Part shown: one piece after another, positions 10,267 through 17,514 of the stretch
Numbering within the stretch: position 1 is the first letter of the stretch
How the letters are laid out: each line of letters starts with the position of its first letter
Virus record (IMG/VR): IMGVR_UViG_3300025769_000820
Coordinates: 1-24,314 of that record
DNA from: a virus
DNA: 24,314 nucleotides
Direction: 5' to 3' (one strand)
The notes under the pieces: generated by a model
Told to the model about the DNA's origin: nothing
Databases searched by the model: none
The model's input: only the letters and a program-made list of their open reading frames with translations
Made by a program: the position numbers and the translations under genes

Positions 10267-10742
10267 TGGCACTAACTCCAGTAAATTGGAGGTATGAAGA
10301 GCAACTCATCACAGAAATCTCAGACATGCCCGAAGGCACATATGGGTTTATCTACAGAGTTACACATCTACCAACTCAAAAAAAGTATATAGGAAAGAAA
10401 GTTTTGTTCTTTGAACGTAACGTAAAGTTAGGTAAGAAGGAGACAGAAGCTTTAAGAGAAGAGAGAAAAGCAGCCGGTATAGGTGGCCGAGTACCTGCTA
10501 AGAAAAAAGTAATTAAGGAATCTGACTGGAAGACTTATTACGGATCTCAGGAAGATATTAAAAAGCTAGCTCGTACCTCTAAACCAGAGGATTGGACTAG
10601 AGAGATCTTAGATTTCGTTCCTACAAAGAAATTGTTGACTTATTACGAAATAAAGCATATATTTAAGAACGATGCTTTAGAGGATTCAGATTTTCTTAAC
10701 GACAATATCTTAGGAAAGTTCTACAAGAAAGATTTTATATAA
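10266..10742 (+). CDS. GIY-YIG-like nuclease
   Basis: 158 residues. The N-terminal strand GFIYRVTH, the loop, and KKYIGKK match the GIY and YIG half-motifs of GIY-YIG nucleases (in variant form, GFIY/KYIG). The Lys/Arg-rich insert and SDWKTYYGS follow, with WTREILDF, then YYEIKHIF (candidate metal-binding Glu) and a late Asn (NDNILGKF), as in stand-alone GIY-YIG proteins common in T4-like phages. These are usually described as putative homing or DNA-processing endonucleases. It sits in-line in the structural operon, overlapping the genes on both sides by a single base at each ATG, so it looks like a resident gene and not a recent insertion. The substrate is unknown. Confidence 0.7.
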   Translation: MALTPVNWRYEEQLITEISDMPEGTYGFIYRVTHLPTQKKYIGKKVLFFERNVKLGKKETEALREERKAAGIGGRVPAKKKVIKESDWKTYYGSQEDIKKLARTSKPEDWTREILDFVPTKKLLTYYEIKHIFKNDALEDSDFLNDNILGKFYKKDFI

Positions 10743-10879
10743 TGGCTAAAGGACAAACCACTAACCTACGTATCGATAGACCAAAAATCTCTCGTCCAAA
10801 CGTTCACGCAAAGACTAGAACCTCTAACAGTAAGAACTCTCCTAACTACAAAAAGAAGTATAGAGGACAGGGAAGATAG
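10742..10879 (+). CDS. 45-residue highly basic protein
   Basis: A short gene whose ATG overlaps the upstream TAA (TAATG). The product begins MAKGQTTNLRIDRPKISRPN and ends with SPNYKKKYRGQGR. It has 13 Lys or Arg residues against one Asp, no hydrophobic core and many Ser/Thr/Asn residues, so it is probably unfolded until it binds nucleic acid or an acidic partner. I recall similar short proteins with an HAKTKxS and a NYKKKYRGQGR ending in other phages, which supports it as a real gene, though I cannot verify this here. The gap that follows is the first true non-coding spacer after 3.3 kb of packed genes, so it is the last gene of the structural operon. Confidence 0.65.
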   Translation: MAKGQTTNLRIDRPKISRPNVHAKTRTSNSKNSPNYKKKYRGQGR

Positions 10880-10908
10880 TTGCTTAATTGAGATTAAATT
10901 CTTATATT
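10880..10908 (+). promoter_or_regulatory. Possible sigma-70-like promoter before the primase gene
   Basis: The 54-base gap before the primase holds TTGCTT (10880-10885) and TATATT (10903-10908), separated by exactly 17 bases, a reasonable match to -35/-10 hexamers of a housekeeping sigma factor. A TATACT lies at 10924-10929, nearer to the ATG. It sits where the module changes from structural to replication genes, where a separate promoter is expected. In a Bacteroidota host the usual promoter is different (TTTG and TAnnTTTG), so the call is tentative. Confidence 0.35.
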
Positions 10909-10933
10909 AAGGTAATAACTAGTTATACTCTCT

Positions 10934-11860
10934 ATGGAGAATGGATTGCTTTTAAATGCAGTTGAAAATGTTTTAGGTAAATCTCATAAACGAGCAAGAG
11001 ACAATTACGCGTTTCATTGCCCGTTCTGTAATCACCGTAAACCTAAATTAGAGATCAAGATAGTGTCTGACGAGAAAGGACACAATCCTTGGGAGTGCTG
11101 GGTATGTAATACTCGAGGACGTACTATTAAGTCTCTCCTTCGACAAATGAAAGTCGGTAAAGAAGAGGCTATTGAAGTTCTCAAATACGTCAAGAAAGGT
11201 GATAAGATTACCTACCACGACTTAGAGGTAGTTGAATTACCGAAAGAATTCCAACCCCTTTACTCAGCCTCTACTACCTCTATTATCGCTAATAAGATCA
11301 GAAAGTACCTCTATAAAAGAGGATTGACTGATAATGATTTTATTAAATACAACATCGGATACTGTATGACCGGTGATTACGGAGGTAGAATTATCATTCC
11401 ATCGTATAACGAAAATAATCAATTAAACTTCTTTGTAGGTAGGACGTTCGAAGATGCTTTTATGAAGTATAAAAACCCATCCGCCTCTAAAGATATTATA
11501 GTATTTGAAAATATGATTAACTGGAACCAGCCTATTATACTTGTTGAAGGAGTATTTGATGCTATGGCTGTTAAGCGTAATGCTGTTCCGATCTTAGGTA
11601 AAACTTTATCTAAGAGCTTAATGAAGAAATTAGTTTCTTCTAAGGTTCAAGACATTTATATAGCATTGGATAAAGATGCTCTGAAAAAAGCGCTAAGCTA
11701 TTCTGAGCAGTTCCTATCAATGGGTAAACGTGTCTTCTTAGTAGATATGGTAGACAAAGATCCTAGCGAGATGGGTTTCTCTAATTTTACTCATCACGTC
11801 CAATCCGCTCAAGAGCTAACCTTCAGCGACCTCTTGAAGCATAAACTACAACTAGCATGA
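10934..11860 (+). CDS. gp61: DNA primase, T4 gp61-like
   Basis: 308 residues (T4 gp61 has 342). A zinc-binding domain lies at the N-terminus with C29-P-F-C32 and C55-W-V-C58. A TOPRIM-type catalytic core follows, with the Glu of VEGVFDAMA (E205) and the DxD of ALDKDA (D246, D248) as the metal-binding residues. Primases of this type make short RNA primers on the lagging strand, together with the replicative helicase (gp41 in T4). The C-terminus (MGKRVFLVDMVDKDPSEMG) also fits the family. The start is in an AT-rich leader without Shine-Dalgarno sequence. The 3' end overlaps the nuclease gene by 4 bases (ATGA), indicating co-translation. Confidence 0.88.
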   Translation: MENGLLLNAVENVLGKSHKRARDNYAFHCPFCNHRKPKLEIKIVSDEKGHNPWECWVCNTRGRTIKSLLRQMKVGKEEAIEVLKYVKKGDKITYHDLEVVELPKEFQPLYSASTTSIIANKIRKYLYKRGLTDNDFIKYNIGYCMTGDYGGRIIIPSYNENNQLNFFVGRTFEDAFMKYKNPSASKDIIVFENMINWNQPIILVEGVFDAMAVKRNAVPILGKTLSKSLMKKLVSSKVQDIYIALDKDALKKALSYSEQFLSMGKRVFLVDMVDKDPSEMGFSNFTHHVQSAQELTFSDLLKHKLQLA

Positions 11861-12639
11861 TATATAAAGGTGCTAATGTTCTGAATGAACATAAGAAGAA
11901 GAAGTTAATGTACGATGGTCAATTAGAACAGATTACGTTCTTAGACCGTCGAGTTTACAAAAAGGAAGAAGGAGTTTATTACCCTTCTGTTACTACTGTT
12001 TTACAGTATATGCCTAAGAATAAGTTCTTCGATAACTGGCTGAAAGACGTTGGACATAATGCTGATCTCATTATGCGGAAAGCTGCACAAGAGGGTACAG
12101 CAGTACACGAGGCTGTAGAAGACCTGATTGCAGGTAAAGAGATTACTTGGATGGATGACTTCGGTAACGCTAAATACAACCTTACAGTTTGGAATATGAT
12201 CTTAAAAGCAGCAGAGTTTTTTAAGAAACATAAACCAACTATTATTGCTGCTGAAGAATTTACATTCTCAGACAAATACGAGTACGCAGGTACTGCAGAT
12301 TTGATTGTAGAGATGGATGGAGAAAGATGGTTACTTGATGTTAAAACTTCAAATAATTTACACCGTTCATACGACTTGCAGTTAGCAGCATATGCTAAAG
12401 CATGGGAAGAGATGTTCGGTCAAAAGATTGATAGAACAGGTATCTTATGGTTAAAATCTTCTAAGAGATCAGAATCAAAAAAAGAAGGAGTGTACCAAGG
12501 AAAAGGTTGGGAAATCAAACAAATCGATAATATCGATGAGAACTTCGAACTCTTTAAGACTATCTATAGTTTATATAAACTCGATAACCCGACTACGGAA
12601 CCTATTTATAATAGTTATCCTACCAAAGTTAAACTATGA
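11857..12639 (+). CDS. PD-(D/E)XK nuclease, RecB/Cas4-type
   Basis: 260 residues with all core motifs of the RecB-family nuclease fold in order: GTAVHEAVEDL (H84, E85), a beta strand with Glu (AAEEFTF), GTADLIVE (D148), LLDVKTS (D161-V-K163) and the Q-x3-Y motif (Q175, Y179). Such enzymes cut single-stranded DNA ends with a Mg or Mn ion. No Cys cluster for the iron-sulphur centre of Cas4/AddB is seen, so it is the plain single-domain form that is common in phages. Co-translation with the primase (ATGA overlap) points to a role in replication, recombination or end processing. The next gene also overlaps by 4 bases. Confidence 0.85.
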   Translation: MIYKGANVLNEHKKKKLMYDGQLEQITFLDRRVYKKEEGVYYPSVTTVLQYMPKNKFFDNWLKDVGHNADLIMRKAAQEGTAVHEAVEDLIAGKEITWMDDFGNAKYNLTVWNMILKAAEFFKKHKPTIIAAEEFTFSDKYEYAGTADLIVEMDGERWLLDVKTSNNLHRSYDLQLAAYAKAWEEMFGQKIDRTGILWLKSSKRSESKKEGVYQGKGWEIKQIDNIDENFELFKTIYSLYKLDNPTTEPIYNSYPTKVKL

Positions 12640-13487
12640 AACTAATCGAAGCTCTTCTATATGAAGCTCCTAAAAGCGCAAAAGCCATTATTATGGCAGG
12701 TGCTGCAGGTGCTGGTAAAACTACATTATATAAATCTGCAATCAAACCAAACTTACCTGCAGATCAATGGGAGTATTTAAATCCCGATACGTATATTGAG
12801 AGAGAAGAGAATCCGATGAACCTGTCAATGGCTAGTCAACAAGTTGATGCTAAAGACGTACCTCAAGCCATGGAAGGAAAGAAAAACTTCGTATGGGATA
12901 CAACAGCATCTAACGCTAATAGAATGCTTGGCGGTAAGATAGGAAATAAAAAAGAACCTCACCCAGGTTACTTAAATGACGGTAATTACGATTTCTTAAT
13001 GGTGATGGTATACGCTCACCCTATGGTATCGTTTTTACGTAACTTTAGTAGAGAGAGAAAAGTACCTAAGTTTGCCGTGTTAAAAACCTGGAACAGCGTT
13101 TACGGTAATATTGGAGCTTACAGCGCTAAATTAGGGAGGAACTTCCTTATGTATCAATCTCCAGCAGGAGATGCTGAGATGCAGAAAGAAGTAGATGCCT
13201 TCGAAGCTGCTTATAAAGCGAATAAATTAGAAGAGTACTTTACAGACCTCATCGAAAAAGGAGGAGATAAGTTCTCATCAAGTTTTAAATCTCAAGTACC
13301 TGATGAAGAATTATCTCCTGAAGAACTAGAAAAGAGACAAAAGAGCAGAGCGACTACTCAGAGACTCTTTCAACAAGAAGTAACTCAGTTAGCAACTAAC
13401 TTTGGCAAGGTTCGTGATGAGGTAGATAAGTACCTTGTAGGAAGTGAAGATGAAGTATCATCAAGAGTTAAGCAATTTGTAGGGTAA
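12636..13487 (+). CDS. P-loop kinase, zeta-toxin/polynucleotide-kinase-like
   Basis: 283 residues. A clear Walker A motif G22-A-A-G-A-G-K28-T-T is followed by NPDTYIE (about 49-55) and by a VWDTTASNANRM segment, an arrangement seen in zeta-toxin-like and polynucleotide-kinase-like P-loop proteins. A second conserved part has a basic RNFSRERKVP segment that could hold lid arginines. The C-terminal 80 residues are charged and helical. The first ten residues (MKLIEALLYE, then AP) look like the capsid-targeting peptide of T4 Alt (MELITELFDE), with a possible prohead-protease site after E10. The substrate is unknown: UDP-sugar, nucleic acid or protein are all possible. It overlaps the upstream gene by 4 bases and the downstream gene by one. 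Confidence 0.75.
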   Translation: MKLIEALLYEAPKSAKAIIMAGAAGAGKTTLYKSAIKPNLPADQWEYLNPDTYIEREENPMNLSMASQQVDAKDVPQAMEGKKNFVWDTTASNANRMLGGKIGNKKEPHPGYLNDGNYDFLMVMVYAHPMVSFLRNFSRERKVPKFAVLKTWNSVYGNIGAYSAKLGRNFLMYQSPAGDAEMQKEVDAFEAAYKANKLEEYFTDLIEKGGDKFSSSFKSQVPDEELSPEELEKRQKSRATTQRLFQQEVTQLATNFGKVRDEVDKYLVGSEDEVSSRVKQFVG

Positions 13488-15658
13488 TGAAAGTAGGAGT
13501 AATAGGAGGAGGATTTAAACCACCGCATAAAGGTCATTTTGCTTTTGCTAAACAAGCATTAAGCAAAGTACCGGACTTAGATAAGCTTCTTATTTACGTT
13601 GGAGGTAAAGTTAGAGCAGGAGCAGCTATTACTCAAAACCAAGCTATTGAGATCTGGAAACTCTATGCTAACGAACTACCAGGAGCTATTGAAATCCTAC
13701 CAGCAGATCAACCTATTGCAAAAGCATATAGTCAAGCAAGTAAAAATCCTGGAAATGAAGTTTTCTGGTTCCTAGGAGTTAGAGACGAAGATGACGCAAA
13801 AGAAGCAGATAGGAGAGAAGTTCATTTAAGAAAGAATCCTGAGAAGTATTCAAATCTAAATGTAATTAGGATTGCAGATACCGGTACAGATGTTAGCGGA
13901 ACAAAAGCAAGGAAGGCATTAGAAGCAGGAGATAAAGAAGCATTCTTTCAAGCACTGCCTGATGTAGTAGATAAAGATAAAGTATACGATATTGTGAAGA
14001 CACCGGAAACTAAAATGGCAGATGCTATCGATGAGTTATTTGCTAACTTCATGTATGAAGAACAAGAAGAAGTAGAGGAAGTAACTAAAGGCTCTCATGC
14101 AGCACCTATTGCAGTATTGCCTTCTGAGGAAAGACAGAAGCTACAAAACTATACAAAGATCTTACAAGACGCTTTACCAGATGAATTCGATGTAGAGTAC
14201 AGACAAGATCATATTAGAGTATCGGTACCGTATTTTGATAAAAATAAAAATCACCAAGATGATTGGACTCCTCATCAAAGACAGCTACCAGAAGAAGTAG
14301 CAGAAGAAACTACCGGTCAATTTGATTTTGCACCTCACATTGCTTCTATCTTAGAATACTGTATGACTAAAGGAATGAAAGTTACTCCTATCCCGGAAGT
14401 TAAGATCAGACAAGATGAAGAAAACGCAGCTAACTTATTCGGAAAAACAGGCTACTACGATCCACAGAATAGAGAGATTGTACTGTACGTAACCGGCCGT
14501 CATCCTAAGGATGTTTTAAGAAGCTTCTGTCACGAACTTATTCATCATATGCAAAACTTAGAGGGACAGAATCTAACTTTCTATACTACCGATGTTCATG
14601 CAAATGAAGAGTTAAAAGCTATTGAACAAGAAGCTCACGCTAAAGGTAGCTTCTTATTTAGAGATTGGGAAAACTCAAATAAAGAACAAGCTCCTATAGA
14701 TAAGGTAGATAGTTTACAAGAGATTTTGGATATGATTAATGAAGCAGGTTTAAAGGATTTTGAAAAACAAGCTTTAATTATGAAGATAAAAAAAGCAGCT
14801 AAAGGATCTGCCTCTACTAAACATCTGGAGCAAATTATTGATGATTTGATCAAAAAGCTTGAAAAACCTTCTGCTACCGGAGTTAAATATGTTCATGGAA
14901 AGAGAGTGGAAGAAGGAACTAAATACCGTTCTATCGTTGTAGATGTTAGAAAAGCAGTTAATGAGGCTCTTAATAAGTTACTGAAGGGAGAAAAGTTAGG
15001 AGGTTATAATTTACCGATTAAAAGGGAACCTACTGAGGAAGATAGAAAGTTAGCTAAGCAATACGGATTCACTCCTCTCGGACTCATGCTCAATTCTGAA
15101 TACCAATCAGCATACTTAGGAGTATTTAAGAGTCAGAGTGAGAAAGGTACACCAACTGAAGTAGGGGTATCACTCAAGTTTGCTCTTTCAGACGAAGTGG
15201 AGAAAGGAAAGTATTACGTTGATGGAGAAGCTTCTGCTGACGAAGCTGAATTAGATATCATTTTAGCATTCAACCCAGAAGACGGAACTAATATGCTTCA
15301 ACAAATTCAACCTACGTTAACAGACCTCATTCGTCACGAGACTGAGCACTTAACTCAAAGTGGAGAGCAGGTTAAGCCTGATAAATGGATGAGAGGTGAT
15401 CAAGCTAGGAGACAGAAGATTAGACAGAATCCTGAACTCTTTTATAAGTACTTCTTACTACCTAAAGAGGTGGATGCTAACATTCAAGGTTTGTACGCTA
15501 AGTCAAAATACGATAAAACTAACTTCCAGGACACTGTAGACGCTTACCTAACAGACTTAGTAGGTGATGGAATTATCACTCAAGCCAACAGTAAGCAGAT
15601 CTACAACAAGTGGAAAACTAGAGCAGCAGAAATAGGAGGAATACCAGAATTAAAATAA
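13487..15658 (+). CDS. Nucleotidyltransferase fused to two HExxH (zincin-like) regions
   Basis: 723 residues in at least three parts. Residues 1-175 form a cytidylyl/adenylyltransferase-type Rossmann fold: GGGFKPPHKGH with H14-x-G-H17, then FWFLGVRDEDD, and SGTKAR (137-142), the variant of ISxTxxR that binds the nucleotide phosphates. Residues about 180-205 are an acidic linker that itself contains an amphipathic ELFANFMYEE stretch. A first metalloprotease-like region has HELIHH (H349, E350, H353) with a downstream Glu-rich helix (ELKAIEQEAHAKG) that may give the third ligand. A second has HETEH (H617-H621) preceded by DLIRHE and followed by a helical C-terminus. The gene starts on the last base of the preceding stop and is 1 base from the next. 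Reaction partners are unknown. Fusion of these activities is unusual. Confidence 0.75.
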   Translation: MKVGVIGGGFKPPHKGHFAFAKQALSKVPDLDKLLIYVGGKVRAGAAITQNQAIEIWKLYANELPGAIEILPADQPIAKAYSQASKNPGNEVFWFLGVRDEDDAKEADRREVHLRKNPEKYSNLNVIRIADTGTDVSGTKARKALEAGDKEAFFQALPDVVDKDKVYDIVKTPETKMADAIDELFANFMYEEQEEVEEVTKGSHAAPIAVLPSEERQKLQNYTKILQDALPDEFDVEYRQDHIRVSVPYFDKNKNHQDDWTPHQRQLPEEVAEETTGQFDFAPHIASILEYCMTKGMKVTPIPEVKIRQDEENAANLFGKTGYYDPQNREIVLYVTGRHPKDVLRSFCHELIHHMQNLEGQNLTFYTTDVHANEELKAIEQEAHAKGSFLFRDWENSNKEQAPIDKVDSLQEILDMINEAGLKDFEKQALIMKIKKAAKGSASTKHLEQIIDDLIKKLEKPSATGVKYVHGKRVEEGTKYRSIVVDVRKAVNEALNKLLKGEKLGGYNLPIKREPTEEDRKLAKQYGFTPLGLMLNSEYQSAYLGVFKSQSEKGTPTEVGVSLKFALSDEVEKGKYYVDGEASADEAELDIILAFNPEDGTNMLQQIQPTLTDLIRHETEHLTQSGEQVKPDKWMRGDQARRQKIRQNPELFYKYFLLPKEVDANIQGLYAKSKYDKTNFQDTVDAYLTDLVGDGIITQANSKQIYNKWKTRAAEIGGIPELK

Positions 15659-15659
15659 A

Positions 15660-16949
15660 ATGCAAAGTTTGTTAGAATTGTTCGAAGTTACAAAAGAGGA
15701 TTTGAATCCTGAATTGAAGAAGTACCGTTTATATTGCGATATGGACGGAGTATTGTGTGATTTCAAATATCGTTTTGAATACCTATTCGGTAAAGGTCCT
15801 AGAGAGATCGAAGCTGAAAAAGGAGCACCTTACTTCTGGGCAATGATTAGAAGAGTAGGAGCTAAGTTCTGGTCTGGAATGCCTTGGACTCCATCAGGCC
15901 GTCAGTTATGGGCAGCAATCAAACAGTACGATCCAAAACTATTGACTGCACCTCCTAGAGCTTACAGAGACTTTAGTAACTTTGAACCTACAGCAGTTGA
16001 AGGAAAAACTCAATGGGCAGGTCAAAACTTAGGTTTAAGTTCTAGCGATGTTTTATTTAAGAGGTCAAAAGATAAGCAAGAAATTGCAACAAGTGATATC
16101 GCCAACGGTTATATCCCCATATTAATAGACGATAGGATTGATAATATTAACAACTGGAAATCCGCCGGAGGAATTGGGATACACCACCCAGAGAATGCAT
16201 CTGACATATCATCAGTTTTAGAAAGATTGAGAAAGTTATATAAAGAAGAACCTGTAGATGACTCTGAAAAAGAAGTACTCAAGGAACAGGTGAAGAAGAT
16301 AAAATTTACTCAACCCGCTTTAAATTATAGACCTGTATCTTTAGAACCTTACATAGATAAGGAGACAATGGACGAGCACTACGGTAATCACTTTAAGGGG
16401 TATACTGATAAATTAAATGCAGAGTTAAAAGAAAAAAACATTATAGTTGAAGCTGAAGATCAGATTGAAGCTATTCAAAAGATTTTAGGAAAGTACTCCA
16501 ATAACGACAAGATCAGAAACAATGGAGGAGGCTTCTACAACCACATACTCTACTTCGAGAATATGACTCCCATATATAAAGCTCCATCATCAAAACTCAG
16601 GAGGTTAATTGAAGAGAGTTTTAACTCTTTTACAGAATTCAAAAAACAATTTAAAGACGCTGGTTTAAAGCAGTTCGGTTCCGGTTGGGTATTTCTAATA
16701 GAGAAAGGAAATAAGTTAGTTATCGAATCTCACCCTAATCAAGATAACCCATATTTGGATAATCGATTTAAAGGGACTATCTTATTAGCAATGGATGTAT
16801 GGGAACACTCATACTATCTAAAACATAGATCTAGAAGAGAAGGTTATATAAACGACTTCCTTAGAGTAATTGATTACAGCGTTGCCGAAGGAAGATCTAA
16901 ACTGTTACAAAAAGAAGATGAGCGAAAGTCAACTGAAGAAAGAATTTGA
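15660..16949 (+). CDS. HAD-type 5'-nucleotidase fused to Mn/Fe superoxide dismutase
   Basis: 429 residues in one frame. Residues about 22-195 are a HAD phosphatase of the 5'(3')-deoxyribonucleotidase type: DMDGVLCDF (nucleophile D27, D29) and ILIDDR (D157, D158). After an acidic linker (about 196-218), residues 218-420 are a complete superoxide dismutase: ligands H240 (HYGNH), H295 (YNHILYF), D379 and H383 (DVWEHSYY), gateway Y248 and H244, and FGSGWVFLI. The H240-H295 spacing of 55 equals that of E. coli SodA, and G291 and Q361 (NQD) stand where Mn-type enzymes have their marker Gly and Gln, so manganese is favoured. The dismutase turns superoxide into oxygen and hydrogen peroxide. The N-terminus (MQSLLELFE) is helical and capsid-targeting-like. 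Confidence 0.88.
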   Translation: MQSLLELFEVTKEDLNPELKKYRLYCDMDGVLCDFKYRFEYLFGKGPREIEAEKGAPYFWAMIRRVGAKFWSGMPWTPSGRQLWAAIKQYDPKLLTAPPRAYRDFSNFEPTAVEGKTQWAGQNLGLSSSDVLFKRSKDKQEIATSDIANGYIPILIDDRIDNINNWKSAGGIGIHHPENASDISSVLERLRKLYKEEPVDDSEKEVLKEQVKKIKFTQPALNYRPVSLEPYIDKETMDEHYGNHFKGYTDKLNAELKEKNIIVEAEDQIEAIQKILGKYSNNDKIRNNGGGFYNHILYFENMTPIYKAPSSKLRRLIEESFNSFTEFKKQFKDAGLKQFGSGWVFLIEKGNKLVIESHPNQDNPYLDNRFKGTILLAMDVWEHSYYLKHRSRREGYINDFLRVIDYSVAEGRSKLLQKEDERKSTEERI

Positions 16950-17493
16950 TTCTAAAGCAGTAAATCGAGTTAGAAATCTAGTTAAGAAAGATTTTACTAG
17001 CCGAACTACAGTCGGAACAGGTTACTCTAAGAAGAGAGAGAAGCATAGCGAAGGAGACATCTGGAAAGAAGATGGTAGAACTTGGACTATAAGAAACGGT
17101 GTTAAACAAAATATAACTAAGTTAGACTCCGCTAAGAAATCTATGCAAACTCCTTTAACTTGCCCTAAGTGTGGAGGATCTATGAAACATCACTTAGCTA
17201 AAAAGATGTATAAGGTTCATGGCTTCTGTTTTGACTGTACTGTCGATATGGAAGCAGACTTACGAAAAGCAGGCTTGTACGAGAAGTACGAAAAGACTAT
17301 GATGAGAGGTAACATGGAAGCATGGGCAAACGGGTTAGAACAATGGGTACAGGACACCCTTGCAGAATCTATGACATATGTTACTGAAGAAGGTGATGTA
17401 GAGGACTGGAAAGGTAACACTCAGAAGCAGAAACAGGAGTTACTTACAGGTATGAACGAATACCTTAAGCATCTTAAGAAGCATATGGAGTAA
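16918..17493 (+). CDS. Zinc-ribbon protein, conserved hypothetical
   Basis: 191 residues from the ATG at 16918; an earlier in-frame ATG at 16870 would lie deeper inside the upstream gene and adds a non-conserved-looking tail, so I prefer 16918 (32-base overlap). The N-terminal 40 residues are basic. Then come EGDIWKEDGRTWTIRNGVKQ (about 45-64) and a four-Cys zinc ribbon C82-P-K-C85 ... C104-F-D-C107, followed by a helical charged C-terminus. I recall this arrangement from many T4-like marine phages, with no known function. The basic N-terminus and zinc ribbon suggest contact with nucleic acid or with the transcription machinery. This protein lacks the capsid-targeting-like start that its neighbours have. 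Confidence 0.7.
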   Translation: MSESQLKKEFDSKAVNRVRNLVKKDFTSRTTVGTGYSKKREKHSEGDIWKEDGRTWTIRNGVKQNITKLDSAKKSMQTPLTCPKCGGSMKHHLAKKMYKVHGFCFDCTVDMEADLRKAGLYEKYEKTMMRGNMEAWANGLEQWVQDTLAESMTYVTEEGDVEDWKGNTQKQKQELLTGMNEYLKHLKKHME

Positions 17494-17509
17494 CTATTTA
17501 TAAAGAAAC
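17494..17509 (+). repeat. 16-base leader repeat, copy 1 (contains TATTTATA)
   Basis: The sequence CTATTTATAAAGAAAC lies directly after the stop of the zinc-ribbon gene and 5 bases before the ATG at 17515. An identical copy is at 19500-19515, before another gene whose product has the same kind of N-terminus. It ends in TATAAAGA, one base from the T4 late promoter core TATAAATA, but so close to the ATG that a normal promoter would leave almost no leader. It could be a promoter for a very short leader, or a translation-enhancing leader. Confidence 0.5.
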
Positions 17510-17514
17510 TCTTT

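Noticed and set aside
10266-10742. GIY-YIG gene as an invading homing endonuclease or mobile element.
   Set aside because: It is joined to both neighbours by single-base start-stop overlaps, interrupts no gene, and has no flanking repeats, so a resident gene is more likely.
16870-16917. Earlier in-frame ATG for the zinc-ribbon protein.
   Set aside because: It would extend the overlap with the dismutase gene to 80 bases and adds a tail encoded in the antisense-constrained part of that gene; 16918 gives a start consistent with the neighbours.
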